From contig NZ_CP081869.1 in NCBI RefSeq assembly GCF_019797865.1, forward strand, positions 1,984,001-2,048,000: a stretch of DNA of 64,000 nucleotides, in the 5' to 3' direction. The stretch is from Chenggangzhangella methanolivorans. GTDB taxonomy: Bacteria > Pseudomonadota > Alphaproteobacteria > Rhizobiales > Methylopilaceae. Below the pieces are notes generated by a model, which was given only the letters and a program-made list of their open reading frames with translations, was not told where the DNA came from and made no database searches. Below, piece after piece: positions 1 to 7,952 of the stretch. Position 1 is the stretch's first letter; each line of letters starts with the position of its first letter. The position numbers were made by a program, and so were the translations under genes.

Positions 1-941
1 GCAATCATGCCGCCGATCGCCCGCCCGACGAGCGCCGCAGCGATGACGCCTGCGACCTTGAGGGCGGTGTCGGCGGTGTTGTCGAAGTCGTCCGCGAGCG
101 CGTTGAGCGCGTTCGACAGAATGACCGTCGCGCCGAGCGATTGATCCTGCTTGCCGATGTAGCGGATCAGCGAATTTTCAACCTTGGTCCATCCCTGCTC
201 GAGCGTCTGCGTGGCGTTCGCCGCCATCGCCTGAACGGTCGGCATCCCCTTGAGGAAGGCCTGGAAGAACGCTCGGTTGGAGACCGCGCCCTCGTTCACA
301 AGCTGCTTGAGCTTGGAGACCGAGCCGCCGGCCTGGTCGAGGCCGGCCGCCACCGCCATCAGGATCGGGCGCGCGCCCTCGTTGACGCTGTTGAACTCTT
401 CCGCCATGACGCGCGACGAGCCGAGCAACTGGCCCAACTGCGTCAGCGCGCCGGCGGCTTCCGTCGAAGACTTGCCCGCGACGCGCAGCGAGACGGCGAC
501 GCCGTCGGCGAACTGCGAGAGCTCCGCCGACGAGGCCCCGAGTTCCTTCTGCGCCTGCGCAGCCTTGCCGTAGACGTCGGCCAGCGCGCCGATCGGGGCC
601 GCGTTCTTCTGGGCCGAAGCGAACAGCGCATCGAGAACTGCCGCCTGCTGCTGCCCGACGACGCCCGCGACCGCGAGGCTGTTCTTCGCCTTCGTCCACG
701 CGTCGGCGTAAGCGCCGACTTCCTTGATCGACAGCGCCGCGCCGATCGCGCCCAAACTGGGGATCAGGCTACGGCCGAACCCCGACGTCAGACCGTCGAG
801 CTTCTTGCTCATCGAGGTCGCGCTGCGCTCGACCTTCTTGAATTCGCGCTCGGCGATGCCGTTAGCGCGACGCATTTCCTTCTCGTACTTCGTCAGAGAA
901 GCTTCGAGTTGGACGACGAGCCGTTCGAGATCTTCAGCCAA
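1..941 (-). CDS. Phage tail tape measure protein, N-terminal part (runs off window)
   Basis: The frame is open from a TTG at 941 to the window edge. The translation begins LAEDLERLVVQLEASLTKYE, a coiled-coil start, and continues into a region rich in Ala, Gly, Gln and Ser (SLAVAGVVGQQQAAVLDA, then ALTQLGQLLGSSRVMAEEFN). That pattern is typical of the tape-measure domain of long-tailed phages. The family sets tail length and is packed inside the tail tube. The TTG overlaps the TGA of the upstream small gene, so the two are probably translationally coupled, as tail chaperone and tape-measure genes often are. The C-terminal part lies outside the window, so length and completeness cannot be judged. 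Confidence 0.8.
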   Translation of the reverse strand, partial: MAEDLERLVVQLEASLTKYEKEMRRANGIAEREFKKVERSATSMSKKLDGLTSGFGRSLIPSLGAIGAALSIKEVGAYADAWTKAKNSLAVAGVVGQQQAAVLDALFASAQKNAAPIGALADVYGKAAQAQKELGASSAELSQFADGVAVSLRVAGKSSTEAAGALTQLGQLLGSSRVMAEEFNSVNEGARPILMAVAAGLDQAGGSVSKLKQLVNEGAVSNRAFFQAFLKGMPTVQAMAANATQTLEQGWTKVENSLIRYIGKQDQSLGATVILSNALNALADDFDNTADTALKVAGVIAAALVGRAIGGMI

Positions 942-1167
942 CGATAATCTCTCCGGCGTCGGCTTCCGCCGCAAGATGGCGGAGGAGGTCGGCCGCGAAG
1001 GCGTTTCCGGTGGTCGCCCGCAACAGGCCGGCGGCCGCGCCAATGAAATGCGCGCACGTTTCGATCGGAACCGGCGAGCGCGCCAAGGCTTCGCTCATCG
1101 TCGCGATGGCGAGCTCGTCGGCCAGACGAACCGGTTCGTCGGCTGGGAAGTTCGGCGTTTCGGTCAT
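934..1167 (-). CDS. Small phage protein upstream of the tape measure gene
   Basis: This 77-residue protein starts at MTETPNFPADEP; an in-frame upstream start exists, but the ATG at 1167 follows a GAG-containing leader. It is acidic and mostly helical, with no motif I recognise. Its position immediately before the tape-measure gene, with a stop/start overlap, is where a tail assembly chaperone is usually encoded. That role is inferred from position only. A terminator-like hairpin lies just upstream. Confidence 0.5.
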   Translation of the reverse strand: MTETPNFPADEPVRLADELAIATMSEALARSPVPIETCAHFIGAAAGLLRATTGNAFAADLLRHLAAEADAGEIIVG

Positions 1168-1179
1168 TTGGGATCTCGG

Positions 1180-1208
1180 AAAAGGAAAGCCCGGCGCGAT
1201 GGCCGGGC
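1180..1208 (-). terminator. Rho-independent terminator, minus strand
   Basis: Read on the minus strand, a 7-bp perfect stem GCCCGGC/GCCGGGC with a 6-nt loop is followed by TTTCCTTTT. It lies between the 1438-2070 gene and the tail genes, where it could attenuate readthrough into them. Confidence 0.55.
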
Positions 1209-1263
1209 GAGGGAACGTTGTCGGCCCCGAGGCTTTGACCTCGGACACGGGAAAGGGACGACG

Positions 1264-1449
1264 ATGTTTGATCGAAATGGCGCTGCGCTCGCGCTAGCGT
1301 TCGCCGCTGGCGTGGCGGTGACCGCCATCGCAACCATCCTGCTCAGACGGCGCCAGCCAAGGCGCGCCGACTTCTCAGGCGAGCAGTTCGAGCACCTTTA
1401 TTTCGCGGAGCCGCGCAAGCTCGCCGACTCGTCAGTGTCAGGCGGCTAA
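1264..1449 (+). CDS. Small membrane protein, unknown, antisense to the phage operon
   Basis: A 61-residue ORF starting MFDRNGAALALAFAAGVAVT. It has one clear hydrophobic segment (residues 7-24) followed by an RRR stop-transfer cluster and a polar tail. A Shine-Dalgarno-like AAAGGG lies 7 nt before the ATG. It points opposite to the phage genes and its 3' end overlaps the end of the convergent 1438-2070 gene. Single-TM proteins of this size occur in phage lysis cassettes, but nothing here identifies one. It may also be chance. Confidence 0.4.
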   Translation: MFDRNGAALALAFAAGVAVTAIATILLRRRQPRRADFSGEQFEHLYFAEPRKLADSSVSGG

Positions 1450-2070
1450 TGCAGCGCCGACTACGTCCTCCGGCCACTCGTGCACTCGACGAACGACGGG
1501 CCGCGCGCCAGCGCGGATCTCGACGGCGTCGACCCAACCGCCGACGGTTGTGAGCTCCGGCCCGCCGCTGATTTCAGATGCGGGTGTCAACCGCTGGAGT
1601 TCGAGCAACTCGACCCCTCGCTCGACGGTGAACTGCGCTGGGTCGATCGTCTGTTCGGCGACCGAGCAAAAGGCCCGGACGGTCGCCAGCGCGCCGGCCG
1701 GCACGCCATGGGCGTCATGGTTCGACTGCAGCAGGAGCAGCGCCTGGCGGCGGCTCGCGGACCAGCCCGCAACTACGACGTCGACCGCGTGCGACGCTTC
1801 CTCTCCGAGGCGGCTGATCGTGTCCGCGAAGATCGCATCCGCGCGTGCGATAAAGTCGTCGATGCTGCGAAGCTTGGCTTTACGGCACGCCTCGTCGAAA
1901 GCCGGCCAAGCGTTCGCCGGACCGCGGCAACAGAAGACCGCGAGCGTGCCGGGAAGCGGCAGGATTTTTCGGGCGAAGCCGATCGCCTCACCGGTGTCAT
2001 GGCGATAGCAGGCCGCGTCAGCGACCATGAGGATGCGGCCGTTCGCGGCCGCCCCGACGAGGCCGGTCAT
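1438..2070 (-). CDS. Hypothetical phage protein (210 aa)
   Basis: The start MTGLVGAAANGRILMVADAA is chosen because its ATG overlaps the TGA of the 39-aa gene upstream (ATGA), giving a tightly coupled pair. The N-terminal half (ILMVADAACYRHDTGEAIGF, then LPGTLAVFCCRG) alternates strands in a way reminiscent of Ntn-hydrolase folds, but no catalytic residue can be assigned. It lies between the prohead protease and the tail genes. Function unknown. Confidence 0.55.
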   Translation of the reverse strand: MTGLVGAAANGRILMVADAACYRHDTGEAIGFARKILPLPGTLAVFCCRGPANAWPAFDEACRKAKLRSIDDFIARADAIFADTISRLGEEASHAVDVVVAGWSASRRQALLLLQSNHDAHGVPAGALATVRAFCSVAEQTIDPAQFTVERGVELLELQRLTPASEISGGPELTTVGGWVDAVEIRAGARPVVRRVHEWPEDVVGAALAA

Positions 2071-2186
2071 CGGAGCACCGCCGCGCCGACGACGGTCGCC
2101 GGCGTCGTGCCGGAGATTAAGGTCACGCCTCCGATACCGGCTGCGCCAAACACCGAGAAAAGTGCACCACCAAGTGCTGCGGGCAT
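2067..2186 (-). CDS. 39-aa hydrophobic protein in phage operon
   Basis: A short gene with a strong ribosome-binding site: TTGAGGAGATTTCCCT precedes the ATG. The product, MPAALGGALFSVFGAAGIGG and 19 further residues, is almost entirely small and hydrophobic, so a membrane peptide is likely. Its TGA overlaps the start of the next gene. Good SD plus coupling support that it is translated. The 275 bp upstream hold only a GC-alternating tract (about 2330-2390) and no gene. Confidence 0.55.
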   Translation of the reverse strand: MPAALGGALFSVFGAAGIGGVTLISGTTPATVVGAAVLR

Positions 2187-2461
2187 AGGGAAATCTCCTC
2201 AAGTTTGATAGGGTTGCGTTGAGGCGGCGTTGGAGCCGCCTCAACATTTGAATTGTGGGAATGTGTGCGTTGTGCCCACGCCGGTCCCTGGGGCCGACGG
2301 CCGACGTCCTCGACCCTCCCCCTCCGGCCTCGCGCGCGCTTGCGCGTGGGCGCGTACGTGCGAGCGCGCGTTTGCGCGCCTGAGGCAAAAACTGTGTTAG
2401 CGCTGACGTTGTGGGACCGCGCCGGTCCTTAAGAGAGGCGGCGACCGTGTCGGAGGAACCC

Positions 2462-3034
2462 CTACCGACTGGGTCGCCCGATCGCCTTCTCTGCGGCTTC
2501 GAGCCGGGCTAGCCTGGCACGGTAGCCGGGCGAGGCTGCCCCAGTGGTCTGGGAGGCAAGGCCGATCGAGGTGCCTCCGTAGGCTGGATAGGCCACGATC
2601 GACACTTCTGTCAGGCGCACCTCATGAAGCGTGCGCACCGGCAGTGCGGGCCATTTCGGTTCTTCCCACGACTCAGAGCGAACCCAGAACCCGAACGACA
2701 TGCCGCGGAGGTCTCCTCGACGAACGAGCCCGAGCGCCGTGGCGCCGTCGGGCGTACTCGGATCGAGGTCGATCTCGACGGCAAGGCCGACGGCGTCTTC
2801 GCGCAAGCGAAGTGTGCCCGACGACTTCCGGCCAATGATCGCGACGTTGAAGTGGTGGAGAAGGGCAAGCTGATCGTTGGCCTTGAGCGACTGCGCAAAG
2901 GCGCCAGGCGCTATGACCTCGATGTACTCACCGTCGATATTGGCTCGTTCGTTGAACCGAGCCGCGTAGCCGGCCAGCCGATGTTCGGAGGCCGGTAGCG
3001 GCGAGCTTAAGAATCGCGCTTCACTTTCGGGCAA
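2462..3034 (-). CDS. HK97-family phage prohead protease
   Basis: The 190-residue protein matches the U35-type maturation proteases that cleave scaffold and capsid N-termini during head assembly. Family features seen are an N-terminal GYAARFNERANIDGEYIEVI followed by APGAFAQSL, a mid-protein LALLHHF segment carrying the expected catalytic His, and RGDLRGMSFGFWV followed by EVRLTEVSIVAYPAYGGT, the characteristic LxEVSxVxxPAY motif. Start TTG at 3034 overlaps the stop of the 56-aa gene before it. Portal, terminase and major capsid genes, its usual neighbours, are not recognisable on either side. Confidence 0.88.
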   Translation of the reverse strand: MPESEARFLSSPLPASEHRLAGYAARFNERANIDGEYIEVIAPGAFAQSLKANDQLALLHHFNVAIIGRKSSGTLRLREDAVGLAVEIDLDPSTPDGATALGLVRRGDLRGMSFGFWVRSESWEEPKWPALPVRTLHEVRLTEVSIVAYPAYGGTSIGLASQTTGAASPGYRARLARLEAAEKAIGRPSR

Positions 3035-3191
3035 CGGTTCTCTCCGCAGCCTTCAGGCGGGCATCGCGCCGCAGATGACGAGCGATCGTCTTCGCATCGT
3101 CGCCCGGGCGCGCGTACGGCTTTCCGCGCACCAGCACCTTGCGATCTTCCGCGGGCAGGCGCTGATCGGCCCGTTCAAGACGTGCGCTCAT
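3021..3191 (-). CDS. 56-aa basic protein between phage genes
   Basis: ATG at 3191 overlaps the TGA of the gene before it (ATGA), and its own TGA overlaps the protease start, so three genes are chained. The product (MSARLERADQRLPAEDRKVL onward) is rich in Arg, Lys and Asp with no membrane segment. Function unknown; coupling is the main evidence that it is real. Confidence 0.55.
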   Translation of the reverse strand: MSARLERADQRLPAEDRKVLVRGKPYARPGDDAKTIARHLRRDARLKAAERTVARK

Positions 3192-3793
3192 CGAACGGCC
3201 TCATTCCAGTATCCGGCCGCCGCGGCCTCACGCAGGTACGCAGGTACGCGCGTCTCGCCGTAGCGGCGGCTGCCGAGCATGCTGGGCTGCATGGGGGTCA
3301 GGGACGTCCACGAAACGTCCTCGGCCTCGAGTTCGTCGATGAGGTCCATATAGGCGTCGTTGGCCTTCTCGGCCTCGACGAGGGCGGCACAGATCTCGGC
3401 GACGCGGCGGGCGTATTCGTCCCTCACTTGGGCGCAAACAGCGCGGCTCGCTCGGCCTTTGGCGTCCGTAATGCGTTTATCGAGCTCGGCGAGAGCGTCC
3501 TCGATGACGCGCAAGCGGGCGTTGATTTCAGCGAGGCGATTGCGCAGCACTACCGGACCATCGTCGACGTCGTCGCCTAGCACTGCAGCGACGGCAGCGC
3601 TCACGCGGCGAACCGGGGCGGGGGCGGCGACGATCTCGTCCTCGACCGAGCCCTTCTCGGCCTTCTTTGCGGCCTGTTCGTCCAGAAGTTTCGAGCGAAG
3701 TTCGGCAAGCCTGGCGTAGTCGGCGTCAACATCGACGAGTCGAGGAACAACGAAGAGTTCGGCCGGTGCGGCCGTCTTTGATTTTCGGAACAT
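3188..3793 (-). CDS. Coiled-coil phage protein, unknown
   Basis: A 201-residue protein beginning MFRKSKTAAPAELFVVPRLV. Residues about 22-50 and 80-160 are rich in Leu, Glu, Lys and Arg with heptad spacing (RLAEINARLRVIEDALAELD), predicting a long coiled coil. It is the first of the chain leading into the prohead protease, which would fit a scaffold or head-associated role, but no family is recognised. Confidence 0.6.
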   Translation of the reverse strand: MFRKSKTAAPAELFVVPRLVDVDADYARLAELRSKLLDEQAAKKAEKGSVEDEIVAAPAPVRRVSAAVAAVLGDDVDDGPVVLRNRLAEINARLRVIEDALAELDKRITDAKGRASRAVCAQVRDEYARRVAEICAALVEAEKANDAYMDLIDELEAEDVSWTSLTPMQPSMLGSRRYGETRVPAYLREAAAAGYWNEAVR

Positions 3794-3802
3794 GAGAATC
3801 TT

Positions 3803-4276
3803 TCAATCGAGGGCGTGGGCGAGCTTCTCGAGCCCAGCGCGAGGAAAGCTGATGAGGCGGGTGGCGTAACGAACGGGCTCGCCGTCGTTCATCTTCACCC
3901 AGCCGTCGGAGTAGCGGACCGACGCGGCGAGCGGTTCTTCGATCAGGAGAAGCTCCTCGAACAAGCTCCGGCCGGCACGGATCTCGTCGAGCTCGAACTC
4001 AAGCAGCCAAGCGAGGGACCAGTCGAGGTTCTCGTCTTCCCGGAGCGCGGCGTAGGAAGATGCGTGTTCGACAGTGTCCTTGATCGGACCGCCGCGGAGA
4101 ACCGCGAGGAGCAGCAGGATCGCCTGGCGGGACGTGACGTGCGGCAGGCTGTGCCGGCTCAGGGCGGTCGGAAGCAGCCCGGTCTCGCGTAGCGCTCGAA
4201 TTCGCTGGCAGACTTCCGCTTTGGGCACGTGCGTTGCTGACGCGACGGCCTCCGCGAGGCCGGCGACGGTGGTCAT
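3803..4276 (-). CDS. Hypothetical phage-associated protein with possible winged-helix start
   Basis: The ATG at 4276 is chosen because TAGGAGATCAGAGA precedes it with a good GGAG. Residues 2-40 (VAGLAEAVASATHVPKAEVC, then QRIRALRETGLLPT) resemble a helix-turn-helix in which a tip follows TGLLPT; this is a weak inference. The remainder (SWLLEFELDEIRAGRSLFEE-like) is helical. It follows a strong terminator, so it probably has its own promoter. Confidence 0.5.
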   Translation of the reverse strand: MTTVAGLAEAVASATHVPKAEVCQRIRALRETGLLPTALSRHSLPHVTSRQAILLLLAVLRGGPIKDTVEHASSYAALREDENLDWSLAWLLEFELDEIRAGRSLFEELLLIEEPLAASVRYSDGWVKMNDGEPVRYATRLISFPRAGLEKLAHALD

Positions 4277-4322
4277 TCTCTGATCTCCTATGTGGCTTGT
4301 GACGCCCACGGCATGGCGGGCG

Positions 4323-4358
4323 AAAAGAAAAAGCCCCGCGCGCGGGTGCGGCGGGGCT
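4323..4358 (-). terminator. Strong Rho-independent terminator, minus strand
   Basis: Perfect 8-bp stem AGCCCCGC/GCGGGGCT with an 11-nt loop, followed on the minus strand by TTTTTCTTTT. It ends transcription of the 4388-5167 gene. Confidence 0.8.
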
Positions 4359-4387
4359 CAATGAGAGGTGCTCTCTAACTATACCGC

Positions 4388-5167
4388 TCAAGCAGCGGCG
4401 TAGAGTTCACCGTTGTCATTGTCGGCGCAGGGAAAGAGTGGAGCGACGGCCGCAAGGCCGCGCAGAACGAATGCCTTTCCGACCGCCTCGGCGGCCTTGC
4501 CCGAGAAACCTTCGCGCTCACCGACGGCGCCTAGCGTTGCGCCGAAACACACGGCGAACTCGAGCGGCTGACAAAGCGGGCCGGCAAGGGCCTGGGCCGC
4601 ACAGAGAAGCCGCTGTGCGTCCATCCGTCTATGGAGGGGCTCATCTCCTCGCCAAGCCTTGGGCGTCGGCTTGGAGCGCCCGCCGATGACCTGATAGCAG
4701 CCATCGCCTCGATCAGCGCTCTTGGGTTGCTGAACGCCCTTGTATCGGACCTCGCCGCTCGCCGGGTCGCGCCACGTCCGCTGGGCGATGGAGTACATGT
4801 CGGCGTCATCGAGCGCGCTGCCGAAAAGCTGGAAGTTGGCCGCGACCACGTCCCACGTTCGCTTGTAGGCCTGCGCCACGCGCAACGCCCGCTCATAGCC
4901 ACCGAGCCGCAGCATTCTCTCGACGGGCCAGGACAGCGTCGTGGGGCGGTCACTCTGAGTCGCGGCATCTGCGATCCGGATCTTGGTCGCGAGCACGAAC
5001 TCCTCTTCCGCAGTCAGCCGCTCTCCAATCGACCGGCCGGAGCGTCGCGGCTCGTTGTCATTGTCAGCGACCGGCTGGTCCCAAAAGTCTTGCGGAGGTC
5101 GCTGGGCGTGGTCGAAGACCGGCGCATCCGCGCGGTCGAGGGGAGGCGGGCGGTCTATGGTCGTCAT
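4388..5167 (-). CDS. Hypothetical protein with NDN motifs, possibly phage or plasmid
   Basis: A 259-residue protein beginning MTTIDRPPPLDRADAPVFDH. It contains two short ADNDN motifs, one near residue 35 and one near the C-terminus. The same sort of linker occurs in the RepA-like protein of this window. The central region (YERALRVAQAYKRTWDVVAA) is helical. No enzymatic motif seen. A good sigma70-type promoter precedes it and a terminator follows it, so it is a single-gene transcription unit. Confidence 0.6.
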   Translation of the reverse strand: MTTIDRPPPLDRADAPVFDHAQRPPQDFWDQPVADNDNEPRRSGRSIGERLTAEEEFVLATKIRIADAATQSDRPTTLSWPVERMLRLGGYERALRVAQAYKRTWDVVAANFQLFGSALDDADMYSIAQRTWRDPASGEVRYKGVQQPKSADRGDGCYQVIGGRSKPTPKAWRGDEPLHRRMDAQRLLCAAQALAGPLCQPLEFAVCFGATLGAVGEREGFSGKAAEAVGKAFVLRGLAAVAPLFPCADNDNGELYAAA

Positions 5168-5232
5168 CGATGTCCCCGGGGTTGCCCGCTCGTCACGGGC
5201 GCGCGCTTAAGCCGGCAGGCGAGCGGAAGACT

Positions 5233-5262
5233 ATATAAGAACGAATAGAGAACGATTGTCAA
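5233..5262 (-). promoter_or_regulatory. Sigma70-like promoter for the 4388-5167 gene
   Basis: On the minus strand TTGACA (5262-5257) and TTATAT (5238-5233) are separated by 18 bp. The spacer holds a direct repeat of GAACGAxT (read on plus: AGAACGAAT and AGAACGATT), a candidate operator. Confidence 0.55.
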
Positions 5263-5379
5263 CAGCGCGTTGCAGCCCGACGGCTTGACAACCAAGCGCC
5301 ATGCCTCATCCTGTGGTGTATCGGAACCGGCTGAAGCCACTAGATGTTGTGCCCGCGGCCGAAAAGTGAGGATAAGAGT

Positions 5380-5592
5380 ATGGCTGGAAAAAGCGGCGGG
5401 CCCACCCGGAGCTCAAGCACCGGGCGATACGTTCCGCCGGGGCAGGGCAAGTCTAACCCGTCCGGCACGGTGCGCGAGGCGCCGGGGAAGAGCGGCAGCA
5501 CGGGCGGAGCCTATCGAAGCTCGAGCACTGGTCGGTTCGTGACCGAAAAGTACGGGAAGCAGCACCCCGGAACGACGACGCGCGAGAAGTGA
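5380..5592 (+). CDS. Small basic protein with duplicated SSSTGR[YF]V motif
   Basis: A 70-residue protein, MAGKSGGPTRSSSTGRYVPP at the start and a second half with YRSSSTGRFVTEKYGKQHPG. The two halves are imperfect internal repeats (RSSSTGRYV and RSSSTGRFV). The second half matches a small protein type common on bacterial mobile elements, of form S-TG-FVT-x-HP-TT; no biochemical role is known to me. The ATG at 5380 is preferred over an upstream start because the conserved region begins there. It lies just upstream of, and in line with, the HEPN gene. Confidence 0.6.
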   Translation: MAGKSGGPTRSSSTGRYVPPGQGKSNPSGTVREAPGKSGSTGGAYRSSSTGRFVTEKYGKQHPGTTTREK

Positions 5593-5769
5593 GTGCTGTC
5601 GACAACTCAAGCCGGCCGTGGGCAGCCTCGGCTGGCCATTCGATTTTAAGTACGGAGGGGAGGAGCTTAGAATAGATTCAAGCCGTCAAGCGGCGAACTT
5701 GGAGTTGAGATCTGAACCTGTAGCGCTGCGATCAATGATGAAATTTTGGTCTGCAATATTGAGGTCGTA

Positions 5770-7148
5770 ATGAGCAGTGAGCAGCGTGGGCCGTTGCATT
5801 GTGTTGAGTTAAACACAGGCCGGAATCTATCTGGTATTTTGAATGTTGGGCCAGATGAAATGTCTGCAAAATTATATAGCTATGGTGATGGATTTAGTAT
5901 TACATCAGATGATGTAGTCTGCCTAAAGACTGAGGAGCTTGATATTGCATCGTTGCACAACATCGTTCTGATGGGTCCACGATCCTTGTCAAGATCAACA
6001 GGGCATGTCTGTCAAACACATAAAGTAATAGCAAATACTACTGTTATTGGTCCAGATGCTTGGAATGCCTTAGATACGGTAAAGGTAGCTTATTTTACGC
6101 TAGAAGGTTCAATGAATATTTTAAAAAATCAAACTCTGTTCGGAAAATTTCTAAAATCGAGATTTGGAAGTCGTAGCAATAGAGAAATTTTGAAGATTGA
6201 TGCTGCCGGTAAGACATATAAAGTATCATACGCTGCATCTTATAATTATAATATTAGAGGTAAAACAAAGGCTTGGCCGATATTTTCTATTGAGTACAAA
6301 GCATCTTCATTTCTCAAGCAATACTTTAGCGATTTAATGTGTATCTCTAGATTTATCTCTTTTTGCTTAGGGGAAGAGGTGAATCCTGGAAATATAAGAA
6401 TTAGCAAAATATCCGAGCGGCAAATGCTTCGAAAGTTAAGGAATGGGCAGTACCATGGGGAGCATAAAGTTCATTACATATGGCCCAAGAGAGAGCTTGA
6501 TCATTCTTACGGAGCGGCTGCGGCCGGATCACCGTTTGCTGTCTGGGATGATAGCGATCTTTCAGCTATGCGCGATGGGCTATTAGCTTGGATCGCAAGA
6601 GAAAGTGAGTGGAATACGGCGTATGCGCTGATGTCTGAGTCGCTAGCGCTACGCGGTGAGATGTCAGGGCCTCGCATGATCAATGCCTGCAATTGGTTCT
6701 CCAACTTGCCAAATGCTCGCATACAAAAAGCAATTAAGCTAGATCATATCGAGCTTGTTGCTCAAGCCGGTGGAGAAATTGCTCGCCAACTAGGATACTC
6801 GTCAGATGTGATTCAACGAATTAAGGGGAAGATCAAGGAATACGTACTGAAACATCACGAGACTTCTATGCTCGCATTGTCCAAGAGGTCTTAAAACGAT
6901 TTGGTGTTGGCATATTAAGAGAGGGCGTAGTCGAAGACATTATCAATGGTTTTCGCCAGAGAAATCTGGTTGCTCATGGGGCTGTTGATGAATTTTCGGA
7001 TGATGATTTCAAGTCCTATTCAAGATCTGTAAGGGCAATTGAAGCCGTGTCATTTCTGATGATGGCTAAAGAATTGCCCATATCCGATGAGGGTTTAAGT
7101 CGGATTCGTTCAAATCGCTTTGTAATCGATTATAAACTTGCCTTTTAA
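5770..7148 (+). CDS. ApeA-like HEPN abortive-infection protein (one frameshift)
   Basis: Two overlapping frames make one protein of about 459 residues: 5770-6894 and, one base shifted, from about 6865 to a TAA at 7148. The first part begins with strands (LNTGRNLSGILNVGPDEMSA) like the N-terminal domain of ApeA proteins. The second part holds RQRNLVAHG, the R-N-x3-H signature of HEPN ribonucleases. HEPN proteins of this sort act in phage-triggered abortive infection by cutting RNA. Base composition is markedly AT-rich against its neighbours, a sign of horizontal transfer. Start ATG 5770 follows GAGG at a 5-nt gap. The break lies between about 6822 and 6894; it may be a mutation or a sequencing deletion. 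Confidence 0.65.
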
Positions 7149-7346
7149 GCGGTTAGGGCTCTTGCGTTGCGGCAGTAGTGGTGCGTGAAGATCAACCCGC
7201 CCGCTGGTTCGGCCGAGCGACGAGATGTCCACCGCCGCCCGGCCGACTACTCGCCAGCCACTGAGGGGCAGAAGACCGGCGAGCCTAAAGGGAAGGCTTG
7301 AAAGCATCGATTGTTCCTTGCGGGTGAGTGAGGCACTCAGATCGCC

Positions 7347-7619
7347 TCAACCTCGTTCCCATAGATACGCGTGCTCGGCGGCCGTCTGCGCTTGTTCGCG
7401 TGTCGCGCAAAAGCCGTCGGCGCGCTGCATTGCGTCTGCGCCGCCAGACGCAGCCCGACAACTCACCCAGTACCAAAGCCCGGCTTGGGACCCGCCGACA
7501 ACTTGGAAGACCCGAACGAGGTCTCCCGAGCTCGCAAGATGGCAGTCCGGCACGTGATGGTCGCCGGTTCTATGCGGATCGCTGGGCCACGTGCGGGCCC
7601 AAAGGAAACACCTGCGCAT
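7347..7619 (-). CDS. Small protein of unknown function
   Basis: Up to 90 residues. The C-terminal 60 (VFQVVGGSQAGLWYWVSCRA, then GFCATREQAQTAAEHAYLWE) have the layout 'W-strand, then T-x-EA-x-AA helix' seen in several short rhizobial proteins and in the DUF2188-like gene at 34645. The start is uncertain; an internal start is possible. Confidence 0.4.
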   Translation of the reverse strand: MRRCFLWARTWPSDPHRTGDHHVPDCHLASSGDLVRVFQVVGGSQAGLWYWVSCRAASGGADAMQRADGFCATREQAQTAAEHAYLWERG

Positions 7620-7838
7620 TGGCGTCTCGCAACCGGGCCGATACGCAGGCTTTTGAGGTGACGCGATCGCCTTCCCCCTACGATCGCGCTGTCGAGACCG
7701 GCGGAGCGACTAGGGGCGTAATCGCGCCGCGCCCGATCGGGGGCGAGGTGGCTCTCGAATTAAATCTGGGTACGCTTTGGGGCGCCACGAAGGCCGAGGG
7801 CGGGCTTAGCGCTGCTCCACCCACCCCACCGCCTCACC

Positions 7839-7870
7839 TTGCTCCACCCCGCCTTATGAAGGTGGAGCAA
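7839..7870. repeat. Perfect 10-bp inverted repeat in a gene-free stretch
   Basis: TTGCTCCACC and GGTGGAGCAA flank a 12-nt spacer. A partial extra copy (GCTCCACC) lies at 7814-7821. The 333 bp between 7620 and 7952 otherwise hold no supported gene. It could be an operator or a terminator without U-tract. Confidence 0.45.
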
Positions 7871-7952
7871 TCAGGAACCGCCGGGGCGTGACGCATTTCC
7901 GCTTGCGGAGTGCACCCTGCAGTTGCCATGAAAAAGGTACGACTGTCGGGGG

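Noticed and set aside
7149..7346. Coding ORFs after the HEPN gene
   Set aside because: No motif, no SD, composition like non-coding.
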